Shown: positions 34,599 through 48,600, counted from the stretch's first letter. The stretch: 64,000 bases of DNA from Trifolium pratense (GCF_020283565.1 NC_060060.1:48410015-48474014), one strand, 5' to 3'. A program made the numbers and translations. The notes: generated by a model not told the origin, from the sequence alone.

Positions 34599-35515
34599 TG
34601 TTGGGTTTTGAATGTTGGCTACAATTTTACAAAAACAACAATAGCCAAATGTTGGACCAAGATGTCGTAGCATGTCCGTACAACATGTGTTTCCTGAAGC
34701 AGGGCGCTAAAAATTCTGTTTTATATCTTTTTGAAGATTTGATTTACAAATAAGGTCGTACTTATACAGTAAGCTAAAACGCGCCTTCTACTGCAAGATA
34801 CCTAAGGCGGTTTGTTTTATTTGTTACAAAAATATGTTTCAATATTTTTGCATCAAATATTTTTTGAAGAAATTTTTATTTGGAGTAAATGCTATCTTGA
34901 AGAATTATTTTTAGGAGTGCATACTTTATTGAAGAATTATTTTCAAGTAAATCTTATGAGCTGACCATTGAAGATTCCAACCAATTATTCTGAAGACCTA
35001 ACTTGGGCATCAAGATTATTCAAGGCTATAAATACGAAGACTTAAACCTTGTTTCATTCATGTAATCTAAGCCGTGTTTTACTAAAGCGTGAGTTTTAGG
35101 GTTTAGAGTGTTTATTGTTAATTGTGAGCCTTTCTTGTGTCACATTGATGCAAGCTTAGGACTAGGGTTTGAGTTGTAAGTTGTGTACTAACTCCAAAGC
35201 TTTTAAGCAAGGAGGTTAGATAGTGTGTGATCGTAACCTTAAGCTTTTAAGTACGGGTTGCTATCGTTTGTGTCTTGAAGAGTGACTTCGTCATTGTTCT
35301 TGATTGTATACTATAACAGGTTGTGTGGTAGTGAGGGGAGTGAGACAGAGTCTCATATCTAGGAGTTCCTAGGTAGAGTATAGCACGGGTAGTTGCTAGG
35401 TGATAAGTCGTAAACTTGGATATTTGTCGAGGGCTTAGAACTAGGACTATTATGGTGGATTCCTCCTGAATTGGTATCTCCAAAGTAGGTGTGTTTACAC
35501 TGAACTGATTTAACA
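34599..35515 (+). mobile_element. Possible solo LTR (copia-like)
   Basis: Begins TGTTGGGTTTTGAATG and could end TGATTTAACA, with a core-promoter-like GGCTATAAATACG at about 35021-35033, as in many plant LTRs. No second copy or primer site is visible. The 5-bp flanks (TTTAT and AACCT) do not match, so the right border or the whole call may be wrong. Confidence 0.4.
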
Positions 35516-36347
35516 AACCTCATGATTAATTACAAATAATATAAAAAAAGATATTATCTAATTAAAGGTCTAAAAAAGATAAATTTTACATTACAAATAA
35601 TATTTTTTTTTATATTTTAAATTTATTGATTACACAACTTTCCATCATGATTATAATTGGAAAATACTAACTATTGTCTTTTTTTCAATTATAAATTCAA
35701 ATGAATACTACTACATGAGTGAAAAACAACAAAACCGAACCGTCTCATTCACGGCAGTTCCCACACTTCTCTTGACTTTTTAAGTTTTTTTCTCCTTTCT
35801 GTTGCTACTTTTCATATTTTCGTATGTTTGCTTTTTCTTGCTGTGATCCTCTCCACTTTGTGACTTTCCCTTTTCAAGACAATTTATGCCAGCAACACCA
35901 CCACTCCCATCATTCATCTATCTATCACTATCTATCACCCTCACCCTAAACCAAAAAAAAAATAAAAAAAATATCAAAACCCTTTTTTTTAAAAGACAAA
36001 TAAAAAACAACAAATAATTAGTTGATTCAGTGGTGATTGACGCTAAACTTGATAGAAAATACCACAATTAAATGATCCCTACAACTGTGATCGGAAGGGA
36101 GTTGAAATTACTTGATGTCATCCTTGATCCTCAAATCAGATTAGACGATCTAATAAATAAGATATTGGTAGAAAAAATAAAAAAAAAAAAACTTCCCACA
36201 TCACCAAACAACATAAAGATACTTGTTGCACACTTGCACTTGTTCTACTGCTACTACTTCCTTCTTTTCCTCTCTCTAACACTCATAAAAACCCTTCTTT
36301 TATTTTTCTTGATTAGACCCATTGTGTTTTATTTTACAACAAACAAT
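35516..36347. promoter_or_regulatory. Upstream region of the trihelix/kinase-like gene
   Basis: AT-rich promoter and a C/T-rich 5' leader (from about 35750; CTTCCTTCTTTTCCTCTCTC near 36258). No TATA box stands out. In-frame codons upstream of the chosen ATG (36072-36347) encode a low-complexity stretch that looks like translated leader. Confidence 0.4.
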
Positions 36348-39300
36348 ATGGTTGGTGACAAAGGAGACACATCAAAGAAACAACAACAACAACCTCAACA
36401 AGTTTCATCTTCACCAAAAGCACCACCACATGAAGAATCATCATCACAGCAACAAGTTGTTGTTGTTAGTGGAACAATTACAAACCCTTTTATTTCAACT
36501 CCATTATTTGTTTCAACAAGTGGTGCAAGTTCTTCACCTTTTGAAAACCAATTTGAAACAACAAAAAGACCAAGATATAGTGGACAATGGAAGCTTCTAC
36601 CATCACCACAACAACAACAACAACAAAAACAACCTCAAACTCAAACACAAACACAAATCACCAACATTCTTAATCAAACAACAGAATCAAAATCAACAAC
36701 CCCTTCACCTTCAAATCTTCCACAACAACAACAACCTCAAACTTTAGCTGCTTCTTCATCAGAAACAACTTCATCACAATCTCATGATCATCTCTCACCA
36801 ATGCCTTGTCAAGAAGGAAACAAACATGAAGAACAAGTTCATCAACAACTAAGAAAAGGAAAATATGTAAGTCCTGTTTGGAAACCAAATGAAATGCTTT
36901 GGTTAGCAAGAGCTTGGAAAGAACAATACCAAACTGGCTCAGATTCTTCTTCAAGAACAGAACAGCAACAACAAGAGTTGGGATTGAGCAGAGGAAAAAC
37001 AAGAGCTGATAAAGACAAAGAAGTTGCTGAATTTCTCAACAAACATGGTGTTAGTAGAGATGCTAAAACAGCAGGTAAAAAATAAATTATATATAAAAGT
37101 TTGTTAAAGTTTAATAATCTTTTTTAATAATAATTATAAATCTGAATGAAAGACAACCAAACAACAAGTTGTGCAATTAGTTTTTTTGTTTAGTTTATAA
37201 TAGAGCTGATGATTGAATTCAGAACGTCTAGCATACTGCCAAAATCCTTTAAGCTACGGAGTTAGTTAGAGTTTATTATAGAAATATAAAAGTTAGTTAA
37301 AATTTGTTTAGTTTGTTGATTCTCTACTAACAAACTCTAACTAACTTAAATATTTTTTAATTTTTTATATTTTATTATATTTTTTATTAGCAGGTACTAA
37401 ATGGGATAACATGTTGGGAGAATTTAGGAAAGTTTATGAATGGGAAAGAGGTGGTGAAAGAGAACAAGTTGGAAAAAGCTATTTTAGGCTTTCACCTTAT
37501 GAAAGAAAGTTACATAGGTTACCAGCTTCTTTTGATGAAGAAGTTTTTGAAGAACTTTCACAATTTATGGGATCAAGAATGAGATCTTCTTCTTCTTCTC
37601 ATGGTGGTAGAATTGGTTCTTCTTTTGTTTCTTGTGATGAAGCTAGAACAAGATCTCTTCCTCCTCCTAGACCTTTCAAAGATGATGATCTTCCTCTATC
37701 AGGTGTTTGCAGTATAAAGACTTAAAAATATAATCACTTATTTTATATTATATCATGAAAATATGAAAAATCTTAGTTTATGTCCTTTATTCCTCACATT
37801 TAATTAAACCCCATTTTTCCTTTTTTGCCAATTCATAATCTTCAATGCACTAGTCAAAATTTCAAACAGTAAAGTTTTATTTTTTTATATAATTTTTTAA
37901 AGCTAGCACTATTATTATTATATTATGACAATATGAAAGTTTTATTTATAATCCTTACTCTTTACATTTAATGAAACCCATTTTTTCTATTAAATAAAAA
38001 TTCATAATTTTCACTCTTTCTATTCATATAATCTTCAATGTAGTTGTGAAAAGTTGAAACAGTAAAGTTTTGTTTTTTATATAAAATTTTTCTATAACTT
38101 TTTATAGAATGAACAGTATTGTGAGACATTCATGAAAGTTTTGAAGAGCAAAGTATATTATTTACTGTTTCTGTTATTCTCTCTGACTGAAACAACATAA
38201 AAATACTGTTTGAAAGAATGTTTTAGAAAAGGTGAAAAGAAAATGAAATTTTAGTCCAAAAAATTTCAAACTTTTATTTTTACTAAAAAAAATTAAACTT
38301 TTTAATCACTATCATTGTTTCATTGTTGTAGCTAGGACAAAACAATTGACAATGACAAGTGGTGGTGATCAACAATATTTTCATGGTCATAGAGGAAGCT
38401 TATTAGGGTTAGATTCTCTAATGGAAATTTCAACACCAACTTCTAGTTTGAAAGAATTAAGAAGAATTGGAAAAATAAGAATGACATGGGAAGAATCAGT
38501 GAGTTTATGGGGTGAAGAAGGTGAAGTTCATAGAGGAAGAATAAGGGTTCAAAATTCAAGCTTTTTACATGCTGATGAAATCACTTGTTTTGATGATACA
38601 ATGGTGATTTGTCCTTTAGAATCTTTTGAAGATGGTCCTTTGAAAGGTTTTTCAGTTGATAGATTTGTTTCTGGACAACAAGTTAAAGTTTTTGGTAGAA
38701 GAAAATCTTCTTCAACTTCTAGCTCTAGTGGTATATATCAAATTAAAACTTTACTTAATTAATATATTTTTGGTTTTTTATTTTTATAATATTCTAGAAT
38801 TTTATTTAATTTTATTTATCTTTCAATTTTTCAGGTTATGCTGAAAGAGTTCAACCACTCAATAAACCAATGCCCATAAGATGTGAGTACCTTAATTTAT
38901 GTAGTTGTCATTATTATTAAGGTTCATTTTATAATCAATATAGTGGTATGGTTAACATATATAAGTTTGCAATCAAATAATTTTTTGTCTAAAGAAAACC
39001 ACATTTTTTTAATTTCTTTTAATTCAAAATATAGTTATATTAACTATGATTGGTTCAATTAAGGGTTAATGGTTATATTGTTGTAAAAAAAAAAGTGTTA
39101 ATGGTTATATTGCAGTTGCATTCCTATTTTTTCCAATAATTAAGATTTCCTATGGCAATGACAATTTAGAGAGATCCACAATATTTTTTTTACACCGTCA
39201 ATCAATATCAACCATGTTTTTCGTCACATCACTCCACTTTCTTGATATGACATGACAAAATAGTGATTATTTTTATTAGACGATTGTGTAAAATTATTTT

Positions 39301-41352
39301 ACACCGTTGGTGCATATCAATTAAACTCATATTTTTTTACCTATAAATTGATGTAGCTACAAAATGGGACTGCAATTACATTATAGACACATTATTTTAA
39401 ACAACAAATATTAATATTATTAATTTTATATGTTGGAACATGAATTACTCTCAACCTCTTTATCACTTCACTCTTTAAAAATAGTTTTTCTATTATATAA
39501 ATTTAGCATCTTATTTTCTTGCAATTTTAAAGATAGCTTGTGCCAACTAAAATTTAGAACCATCTCAATAATAATTAAAGAAACATATGCACATTTTTTT
39601 ATACTTATAATAATTTGATGTACTATCCTACTTGAATAAATTTTACAAAAATCAACTACAATTGCAACTCGTCTCAATTTGAACTACTATCATGAAATTA
39701 AAGTCATGCACATTTCTTACACAACCATTTTTGCTCAAACATTAAATTATCCTATACTAGTACTTGTATTATAGTATAGTCCTTCTAATTAATTTTGGCA
39801 GAATCATAATTAATTTATGGTTGGTGTTTAATTAATTGCAGCAATTGTGCCATTGGATTTTAGAGACCCAACTGAGTATTACATGGAACATCTCCTTAAA
39901 ATCTCATCACCACAATCACTTCCAACATTATTTGAGCTAAAGCATTATCTCCAAGAGCCACCACCACAAAATTTGCGTTTTCCACTTAGAAAAGAAGTGT
40001 TTGATGATTTACCACAAGGTAAAGAATTTTTCTTCACAACAACCTCTGAACCATTGGATTGTAGATCCATAATCTATGACATTGTGGGCCCCATCATTAG
40101 AACCAACAACAACATTAACAACCCTAGTACTCTCCCATTTTCTAGTAGAGACTCTTTCATTGGTGTTTGGGATGATTGCATCAATAGGGTCGTTTCAAGA
40201 TTCTGCCACAATGAAATGGTAATTACTAGAAAGCCCTTTTCATCAAATTCACAATCACAAGACACATTGTTTGAAGAGGAATGGCCTAATGTTAGTGGTT
40301 TTGTGAACAATTTTTGTCTATGGAGAGGTGAAGAATGTGAAGAATTAAAAGAGAATATTCAAAACCCATCATCAACTATCATTCAAAAATTACTATGGAG
40401 CTATCTAGATTTACCTTATATCCTTGGTTACTATGCAATTGGAAATAAGGTAACATTTTGTGCACTTAGTAAATCACATGAAGATCATGGAAAAATCATT
40501 AGAACCGATTTACATGAAGTGAATTTAAACACACCAAGTGAAAGATTCAAATCTTTAGTACCATGTTTTAGAATTGGTGTTTTGTTATCATTGTTAAGCA
40601 AAAGTTGCATAAACATGCAAAAGGGTAGTTTTGTCTATAGTGATTTTGAGAGATATTGTTTTGGTCAAGGTGTTATAATTGAAATGACACCTAACACATG
40701 CAAAAGGGTATTTTTGGAAAAGAGAAAATTTTCATCCGTGAAAGAAGTTTATGAGATATTAGATCATAGAATACCACATAGTGAGTATTTATTTAAGGTT
40801 AATGAAAACAACATGAGTTTAGTTTTTAAACCAAGAGGGATTAGAGTTAAACCATTAAACATTGAACAATTAGTTGAAGCATTAAAGTATGTAACAAAAG
40901 CATTAGTTGCATTACATGATTTATCATTTATGCATAGGGACATAGGATGGGAGAAAGTGATGATGAGAAATGATGGAGAAATTGGTGAGTGGTTTGTTAG
41001 TGGTTTCGACGAAGCGGCGGGTGCGCCGGCATTAGGGAAGTTTGTGAAAGGAAAAAGTGATAATATGGTGGAGCGTGGAAGACACGCGCCAGAAATGGAA
41101 AGAGGATTACATGGTGTGAAAGTTGATGTGTGGAGTATAGGGTATTTGATAATGACATGTGGGTTGGTGAATGTGCCTAAGATGTTGAGAGAGTTACAGA
41201 ATTGGTGTATGGAACAGAATCCTGAACAGAGACCTACTGCAGCGGATTGTTATCATCATTTGTTGCAACTTCAGTCATCTTTGTTGGTGTCAGGTGGTGG
41301 TGGTGCTGGTGGTGGTTCTGTTGGTGGTGGTGGTGGTGGAGGATTGATGTGA
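36348..41352 (+). CDS. Trihelix/SANT-like and kinase-like domain protein, five exons
   Basis: Joining 36348-37074, 37394-37702, 38332-38730, 38835-38882 and 39842-41352 gives an uninterrupted 997-aa protein; every intron has GT and AG borders and phases agree. I chose ATG 36348 because the upstream in-frame part is hydrophobic leader-like. Residues 1-165 are Gln/Ser/Pro-rich. Residues about 170-275 hold a trihelix/Myb-SANT-like DNA-binding domain (VSPVWKPNEMLWLARAWKEQ, then KWDNMLGEFRKVYEWERGG across the first splice). The middle is unassigned. The C-terminal half is kinase-like, but HRD (859-861) is followed by IGWEK, without the usual Lys and Asn, and the DFG position reads GFDEA, so it is probably a pseudokinase. 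It ends in a Gly-rich tail. It resembles Arabidopsis proteins annotated only as kinase superfamily (I recall At5g51800; not checked). Likely nuclear and regulatory. Confidence 0.88.
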
Positions 41353-43139
41353 TTGATTGGTTCATGTTTTGTTTTAATGGTGGTGCTTAGTATAATTCAT
41401 TGTTGAATATTTGAATTAATACTTGAATTGTTAATTATTATATATTGGTATTGTTTTTTATTCTGAGAAAAGGGTTATTATTAATGCAAGTTTTAAATTT
41501 TACTACAATGAAAGTATATTGCTTAGTAGTTATTTTATGCTACCAAAACATTTTTTTTTTTACTTTTATCACTGGTTTAATTTGATTCGAAAAAACCTTA
41601 TAAACTACCGTTGGTGTAATTTGAGAAGGGGTGATTATGTGAACTTTTGGCATTGAATATTTAAGACTTAAAATGAAATTGAAATTTGAAAAGCATTTTG
41701 TACGTATGTGTTTTTTTGGTAATATATTTTTTGTTAGTGTTACGTGAACGCATACTAATTTTAGATTATATTGTATTTATTAAAATTGTTGTACTACATA
41801 TTTTAATTGGTTTGTCTTGCAAAGTGATTGAAGTAATGCGTGTCAAGAGGGTTATCTTATCTCATCTCATAGTTATAGAACTTGACTGATGGAAAATTTA
41901 TGTTTGAATCTTATAATTTTATGAAAGATCTTATAATTTTAAGAAATTGAATTTAAATTTCTATGGAGACTGTTGTATAAAATTTTCATTATTGTTATTT
42001 TAGTACTCCCTCCAGTTCTTATTATAAGAAAAAATTTATTTTTTAAATTCATAGAATGTTGGATATATAATATGGACTATATACATCTAACATTCTATGA
42101 ATTTAAAAAGTAAACTTCTTATTATAATAATGTTTGGAGAAAGTTTTTTTTTTTCTACATTTAACAAATACAAATGGTTTACAAAATACTAGTATAAAAT
42201 ATGTTTTCTCTTTGGTGAAAAATAAAAATAAACGTCCACTTTATTTTCTCATAGTTTTCTGATGTTCTAATTTATTTTCTAATTGTCTGAGAGGGACTCA
42301 AAGTTATTGTTTGATGTTATTCATTCACGAAGAGAGGACAATTCAGAGTTTAATTTAATTGTTAACGATATTATTCTTTTTATGTATACTTTTGAGGTTA
42401 AGCTTCTTATAATACAAATGAATTTGGTTTGTTCATGTTTTTGCTAGCTAGGACGACCAATGCTTGAATTAGTTTTCATAGATTTTAGATCATTCTCTTA
42501 TATATATTGAATGTTTATTTGTTTAAAAAGAAATTATATATAAATGTTAAAAATATGTGCAAATGTAAAAATAAAATAAAAAAAATCAAGTGCTTCTTGC
42601 GAAAATGTTCAAATATGAAACACTTAAAAAAAAATTATTATGTTCAAATAAAAATGATCATATGTATGAAGTTTGTATTGGAATATGGATTTATGAAAAT
42701 GAAATAGTGAAGTGATTGAGAGAGAGGGGCCTGGAGAAGAAGGTGACAATGAAGGTAAAATTGGCGGCTGGTGCAGTTATACAGGTGAGTGAGGTAAGTT
42801 TAATCAAATCAAATCAATTCACATCACAATACAAAAGAACCAATTAAAAGACTTGATGAGTGAGTGTGTGTGTGCAGTGCAATTGTTGCAGTGTGGAGTG
42901 CAGTGTAGCAGTATTTTTCAGTTTTCGATTGGTACGTGTCTCTATGGATTCAGGCACCACTGTTTTCTTTTGGTACAATTGCAGATTAATTAATGTCTTT
43001 CTTCATTAATTAAGGTTGGTTAAACTTAGGTGTGTTTGTTTGTTTGAGTGAAACAATCAATTTTTTGGATTTTTATGTTGAAAATGTTACTTGAAAATGT
43101 TACTTACTCGGTATTCTCTCCAATTATTTTTTCATGTTT
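41353..43139. other. Downstream region and intergenic
   Basis: 3' UTR of the kinase-like gene, then AT-rich sequence. Open frames at 41686-41889 and 42507-42707 are low-complexity and not credible. 42830-42960 has a G/T/C-richer patch with no assignable product. Confidence 0.4.
42006..42143. mobile_element. Stowaway-like MITE
   Basis: Starts CTCCCTCCAGTTCTTATTAT after TA, with an internal inverted repeat (CATAGAATGTTGGATAT against ATCTAACATTCTATG) and a degenerate right end TTATTATAATAATGTTTGG. Fits a Stowaway MITE of about 138 bp. Confidence 0.7.
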
Positions 43140-43990
43140 TTTTTTTTAAATAAAAATAATAATTTTTATTTATTCTAATAATTGATAGAATACATCAAAT
43201 GCAAGTATAAATTCTACATTGCTAAAAGCAAAAAGAAAGAATTTGCAAACAAACTCATAATATTCAAGTTAATATCATTTCACGGAAAAATGCCTACAAA
43301 TAATATGATAAAATTATAGTCACTGGAATGTCAATTCTTTCGGATCTGCAACGTTGATGTCCAAATCATTGATTGAATCTACAATTGATTGAAGATGATA
43401 TTTCAATATGAACTAAGCGAACACCGCAACAAGACGGGAAATCAAGAATGTTGTACCAAGACGACCACCAACACAAAAGCCACACTCGGACGACGAAATC
43501 ACAAATACAAAAGAAAGCAACTAAAGGCCTGTTTGGCCTGACTTTTTTTCTCTTCTTTTTACTTAAAAGTAAGAAGCTAGACCAAACAACAATTTCTAAA
43601 AGTTACGGTAAAAAAAAATAGTTTCTATATTTTAGAAAAATAATAATATATTATCAAATATATCTTTTAACCCTATTATAATAAAAAACAACAACTTTTA
43701 ACTTTTTTTTATAAAAAAAATTTAAGATTTAACAAACAAATTTAACTTTAGTTAAAAAACTATTATTTCTAGCTTTATAATTTAAAGAACTTCTACACCT
43801 AAAAAATGCTAGGCCAAACAGGTCCTAAAAGATAAAATCTATGTGAAAATCATCTATTTAGATTAATAGCAAGGAAAAAAAATATGCAGATAGGTGATTT
43901 TAGGCTAAAAATGACCTAAAACCACCGTAACCGATAGAAGAAAAAGAGATCTTAAAGTGAAGAAAATTAGGGGCGGCAAAAAAATTAACC
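43140..43990. repeat. Dispersed repeat R1, interrupted by a MITE
   Basis: Longest R1 copy. The order of phrases is the same as at 29950-30500. It continues past the MITE insertion (43525-43825) to AGATAGGTGATTTTAGGC near 43906-43923. Confidence 0.7.
43525..43825. mobile_element. PIF/Harbinger-type MITE
   Basis: 301 bp with terminal inverted repeats AGGCCTGTTTGGCCT and AGGCCAAACAGGTCC, flanked by the 3-bp duplication TAA (43522-43524 and 43826-43828). TIR type and duplication length match Tourist-like PIF/Harbinger MITEs. It sits inside repeat R1. Confidence 0.82.
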
Positions 43991-44202
43991 TTGCTACACA
44001 AATTAAGTAATATAATAAATGTTGATTGAGAAACATAAATTATGAGTTAGTTTGTAAAATTGTCTTCCATTAATTGTATGTAAAAGATAAATTGAAGAAA
44101 TGAAAGAAGAGAAGTAATAAGTAGTTAACGATAATAGAAAAAATATCATTAAATATTTCATTGGTATTGTAAACCGATTTATAATTTGGTCTTCCCCTTC
44201 AT

Positions 44203-44321
44203 TTTTGTTTTGTTTACAATGAGTTGGTGATCGATCCCAGGACCTATAACATACTACTCAAACCCCTCACTACTAGACCAAACCTACTCAAACCCCTCAC
44301 TACTAGACCAAACCTACTGGC
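44203..44321 (-). mobile_element. tRNA-derived SINE with 31-bp internal duplication
   Basis: Minus strand: GTTTGGTCTAGTAGTGAGG (A-box region) occurs twice in tandem (about 44253-44313), followed by a B-box-like GGGATCGATCACC and an A/T-rich 3' tail. Same family as the copy at 8798-8888. It abuts the gypsy LTR without a gap. Confidence 0.75.
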
Positions 44322-45095
44322 TTACGTGGAAATTTGGTAAACAACCGCTAGTTTAAGTATTTAAACTCGCGAGACCAACTAGTAAATCTCAGGACAATTT
44401 TGTGTTTTATTTATGTAAGAAAACTGTTTGAATGTTCGTTTTAACAAGGAAACAAACGCTTAGAGATTAAAACGTTTTCAATTCATACAAGAGAAACTAG
44501 TTCGAATCGCCTCGAAGTAGCAGTTTCTCGAGCAAGTATTTAGAATTAAACTAAAGAAAATTGCTGGAAAGTAAATTGCATTGAATGAAAAGCAATTACA
44601 AATAAAGATGGTTCACAAAACATACATTTCTCCTCTGAATTCCTTTCGTTCGATCGCTGAGTACTTAGAATTTTAGAGAGAGTGTTTGTATAAAATTTTG
44701 TGACCATTGTTCTGAATGAAAAACTACTATAAATACTACAACGAAGTGGTAACTGCTTCTTGATCATCTGGACGCTCTTCGATCTGCCACGTCGACCACG
44801 TTCTCCACTTTCATCTTTCATTCCTTCAGCGCGCGCCAATGCCTCTTGGGCCGTTGTTGTTTCTTTTTTGGGCTTGGCCCAACTATCCTTCGATTCGATT
44901 TTGTGCTTTCGACAGCCTCCTGACAAAACCAAAACTGAATGTGTCTTTCAAAGCTTTCGAAACGCTCCTTTGCTTCGATATAGTTAGACCTCGACACCAC
45001 CTTTGAAAGTTTTATTTTGACAATATAACCTCCAAAAATAAATGTTGGACCCACCAATTATATTTAATTGATAAATACCAAATTTATGTCCAACA
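44322..45095 (-). repeat. 3' LTR of the gypsy element
   Basis: 774 bp, on the minus strand starting TGTTGGACATAAATTTGG. It differs from the other LTR at two sites by my reading (a C/T near 44508 and a T/C near 44943). The 128-aa minus-strand frame present in both LTRs has no recognisable domain. Confidence 0.93.
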
Positions 45096-45115
45096 AATTG
45101 CCCCCCAAAAATGCC
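45096..45115 (-). other. Polypurine tract of the gypsy element
   Basis: Minus strand GGCATTTTTGGGGGGCAATT directly precedes the 3' LTR start TGTTGGAC. Confidence 0.8.
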
Positions 45116-45351
45116 ATTTTCGACTATGTCTATCGAAAGAGGAAGTGACATTTTTGAAAGTATTAATGGATATCTTTCTTTTCCATTTATCTCTCCTATC
45201 GTTTAGGCTGGCATTCAAAACTTTGGATTGACTCCAAAATTTGTTTTTTTTTTTTACCTGTCAAGGGATTTGGACACTTGCCAACATAGGAAGTTGAAAA
45301 ATTTGTTATTTTCCCTTTTTGGATTATTTTATTCTTCAGATCGCGTGCCTC

Positions 45352-45358
45352 TATAAAT
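45352..45358 (+). promoter_or_regulatory. TATA box of the antisense PMD gene
   Basis: CTATAAATAG lies about 250 bp before the PMD start codon and is followed by a C/T-rich leader (TCTTCTTCTTCATCTTCT). It is on the strand opposite to gag-pol, so the PMD gene appears to have its own promoter. Confidence 0.65.
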
Positions 45359-45604
45359 AGCTGGATCCTCCCCTCATTACGTTTTTTCTAATTTCGCTCT
45401 GTCAACTGTTCATCTTCTTCTTCATCTTCTACGATTCCTTCTTGGATTCTTGCTTCCAAAGGTTTCCTATTTCCACAACTCTGTTTATCACCAAATCATC
45501 AACTTTCCTTTTCCTCGGATTTTCCTAAACTGTCTCAAACAACCTGTGATTCCCAAATTCAACCCTAATCGCCGTTCTTTTACACAATCTTTAAACCTTC
45601 ATCA

Positions 45605-48600
45605 ATGGCGTCAGGTTCAGATACTAGAAAGACACTTCCTTACGCCGGTAAATGGACCGCCACCACGCTTTCTTCTTACGACGAAGATGTCGTTCCAGAA
45701 CCATCGTTGCGTCTGGATTTACAAAAGGTTTGGGAAAGTCAAGTAATCTTTCCTTACTCTATTGATAATTTTGTGCATGCGTTTGGGGGACCCAAACCAA
45801 GTGATAAGAGCCGGAATTCTAAGGTTCTGTCTATTTTCCCTGTTTACAAACCTTGTGCTCCTAGGGTTTTCATCAGTGAACCCTATAATTTTATCTACAT
45901 CAAAGCGCCTAACAGGGTGTTTCGATCAGCTCCTTCTTTGAATGACCAATACCTTGGCTGGTTAGACAGGATACAACGTGATAAGGCTGACATCTGGCAA
46001 GCCTGTGGTATTTATGACCTTATTCAACTTTCTCGGACAGGCCTTAAATATCAGCAAGAAATGATTATTGCTGCTTTACACTTCTTTGAGTCTTCCACCA
46101 ACACCTTTCATTTCGAATGTGGCATGATGACTCCTACGCTGCTAGATGTTGCTGCCATTACTGGCCTATCACCTCTTGGTGACACTTATGATCCTTGCAA
46201 AGCTTCCGACACCATCAAATTTGATTTTCGAAACAAGTCCTACTCCAAATACATTGTTGAAAACCGAAAAACTAATGATGAAGTGAGCGATGAAGAGCAT
46301 GTTGCTTTCTTAACCCTATGGCTATCGCAGTATGTCTTCTGCACTCAATCTCTCCAAGTGGCCAAGAAGTTCATCCCTATGGCCATTCAACTACATGAAT
46401 GTCAGCAATTCAACTTTGCTCGACTTGTTCTTGGATGTCTTTATGAATCCATGAGGGATGCTTGTGAACACCTTAAGAGAACAGGCGATGGATCTACCTT
46501 TTTAGGTGTTGGCCCCTTCTGGTTGCTGCAATTGTGGTTAACTGCCACATTTCATACTGAACTTGACCTTTTCTTGCCTGAGCCATACTATGAGGAGTCA
46601 AGAACGCGCCAAATCGAAGGCACAAGGCTGGCAAGGATGGTTCCTAGGGAAAGAGGCCTTAGTTATGATGTGGCTTTCCAACAATACTTTAATGCTTTTC
46701 TCAGCCTGAAGAAATTCAAGCCTAGCTTTGCTCCTTTTGTGGATAGGCCACTTGGTCCCCCTTGGTTTACTCAAACATTTCCTCCTCCACCAGAGTTTGA
46801 GATGGTAACCAACAGTATTTGGAGTGCCTACTTAATGCCCACAGTCTTGTCCTGTCGAATTGGCTTGACTTCTGGAGATTTTGGGTTAGTTGGCTACTTC
46901 CCAAACCTAGTGTCTCGCCAATTTGGCTTAACTCAAATACTCCCTAAGAGCATATATTTGGAAGAGAGGGAAGTTTGCTTAGGCAAGCATGGCATGACAG
47001 AACCACAGTTCCATTCGTTCCTGAACCATTTTAATCAGCCTTCTTATGAGCTTACCCCATTCGACTTTGCTCCCTCGCATGCCTGCACTAGGGAATTCTT
47101 TAACTGGTGGTCTCGTCATTATGAAGGACGCCTGGTTAATAGGACTGCCTTGCTTACTGCTATCTCTGATGGGTTTGACTCATCTATTTTGAACAAGATC
47201 AAATCAAAGCTGAACGCCAGAGGTACTCTTTTTGGTTCCACTTTTGTTTACATAATTTTTACCTTGCGTGCTTTTCTCTTATGCGTACTTCTCCAATGCA
47301 GGGAGTAAGTCGAAGGCAGGTTCTAGCAACTCTAGCAAACCTCTTCCTCCACCACCAAAGGTTGAGCTAAAGGTAAGCATTTACCTTTTTGTGGCTTCTC
47401 ACACTTTTGTAGGATTTCCATATTAACTTTGATATGCCCTTTCCAGATTACTTCGCGCAAAAGGTCCCATTCGACTGAAACTCCTTCTACTTCGAAGAAA
47501 CAAAGACCTATTCCAGCCACTTGTTCGAGTGCCCCAAATAAGGTATCCATTTTGCCAAAGACTTCTTTTTCTTTTGTCTTGAATGTGAACTTACTGAACT
47601 ATGGCCTGTAGGATATTCCTGTTCTCTCGACCATCCCTGAGCAAACTAACACTGCCACCACCCAAAATCTTCCTCATAATGCTGAACCCATTAACGACGA
47701 GAAGAAGAAAAAGAAGAAGAAGAAGAAGAAGAAGAAGAAGAAGGAACACCAATCCAACCAAGAAGGTACTCCTGAGCAAAAGTCCTCTGAAATTGAGGCA
47801 CAACCTAACACTCTTCCATCACCTGAGAACCCTCCTCTAGAGCAATCAGAGAAGAAAAGGAAGAAGAAAAAGAAACACAGAAAATCTCTTGCTGCAGCTA
47901 CCGTTGTCGAGGCTCCTGCTGTTGCAAAAGAAACAACTTCACAGCCTCAAGCTTCTGTTACCCATCAAGCCCAAGTAAGCCATTTTCGCTTCTTATTACT
48001 TCCTCAGCTCTTGACTGTGTTACTTATTCTTTCATGGCTTCATTTATTTCAGCCACAAAATTCTGCCCAAGTTATTCCTCAAGATGAGCCTTCTCCTAGC
48101 AAGGCGGCTGAAGGGGTGGTCGAAGGACCAACTGGTACGCAGCCTGAAGGTGGGCTAGAAAAATCTTCATCTCCTCAGCCTGTCGAAACGGCCATCCTTA
48201 CTGAAACCTCATCACCACCCAAAGCTCTTGGCTCGCCTCACCGCATTTTTGAAGATAATACTCTTAAACCTACCAATGAAGAGGACCAGCCTGACCAAGG
48301 CCTAACGCAACAAGATCCTTTGACAAATCCTGCCCAAGTATTAACTGATAATGATCCTCCAACCAACCTTCAAGCTGACCCTGCTGCCAACCTTTCCACT
48401 GAACAGAGGCCAACAGTTGATGGCGAGCATTCCACTACCAATCAACCGCAACCAAGTGGGTCAAACCATGAGTCCAGTTCAACCAGTGCTGACACTTTCG
48501 ACTCCGATGATGGTAACTCCTACATTGGTGATTCGCTTGGTGAAGAGGGAACCTCTGTGTCGAAGCCACCTCATACTGTTGTCTTGCCAGCTGAACTTGC

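Noticed and set aside
36322..36747. Asn/Gln/His-rich 141-aa frame
   Set aside because: Alternative frame of CAA/CAC-rich coding sequence in exon 1 of the trihelix/kinase-like gene.
44546..44932. 128-aa frame in both gypsy LTRs
   Set aside because: Conserved because the LTRs are near identical; no domain and overlaps other frames on both strands.
47591..47803. Poly-Leu minus-strand frame
   Set aside because: Complement of the AAG microsatellite in exon 4 of the PMD gene.
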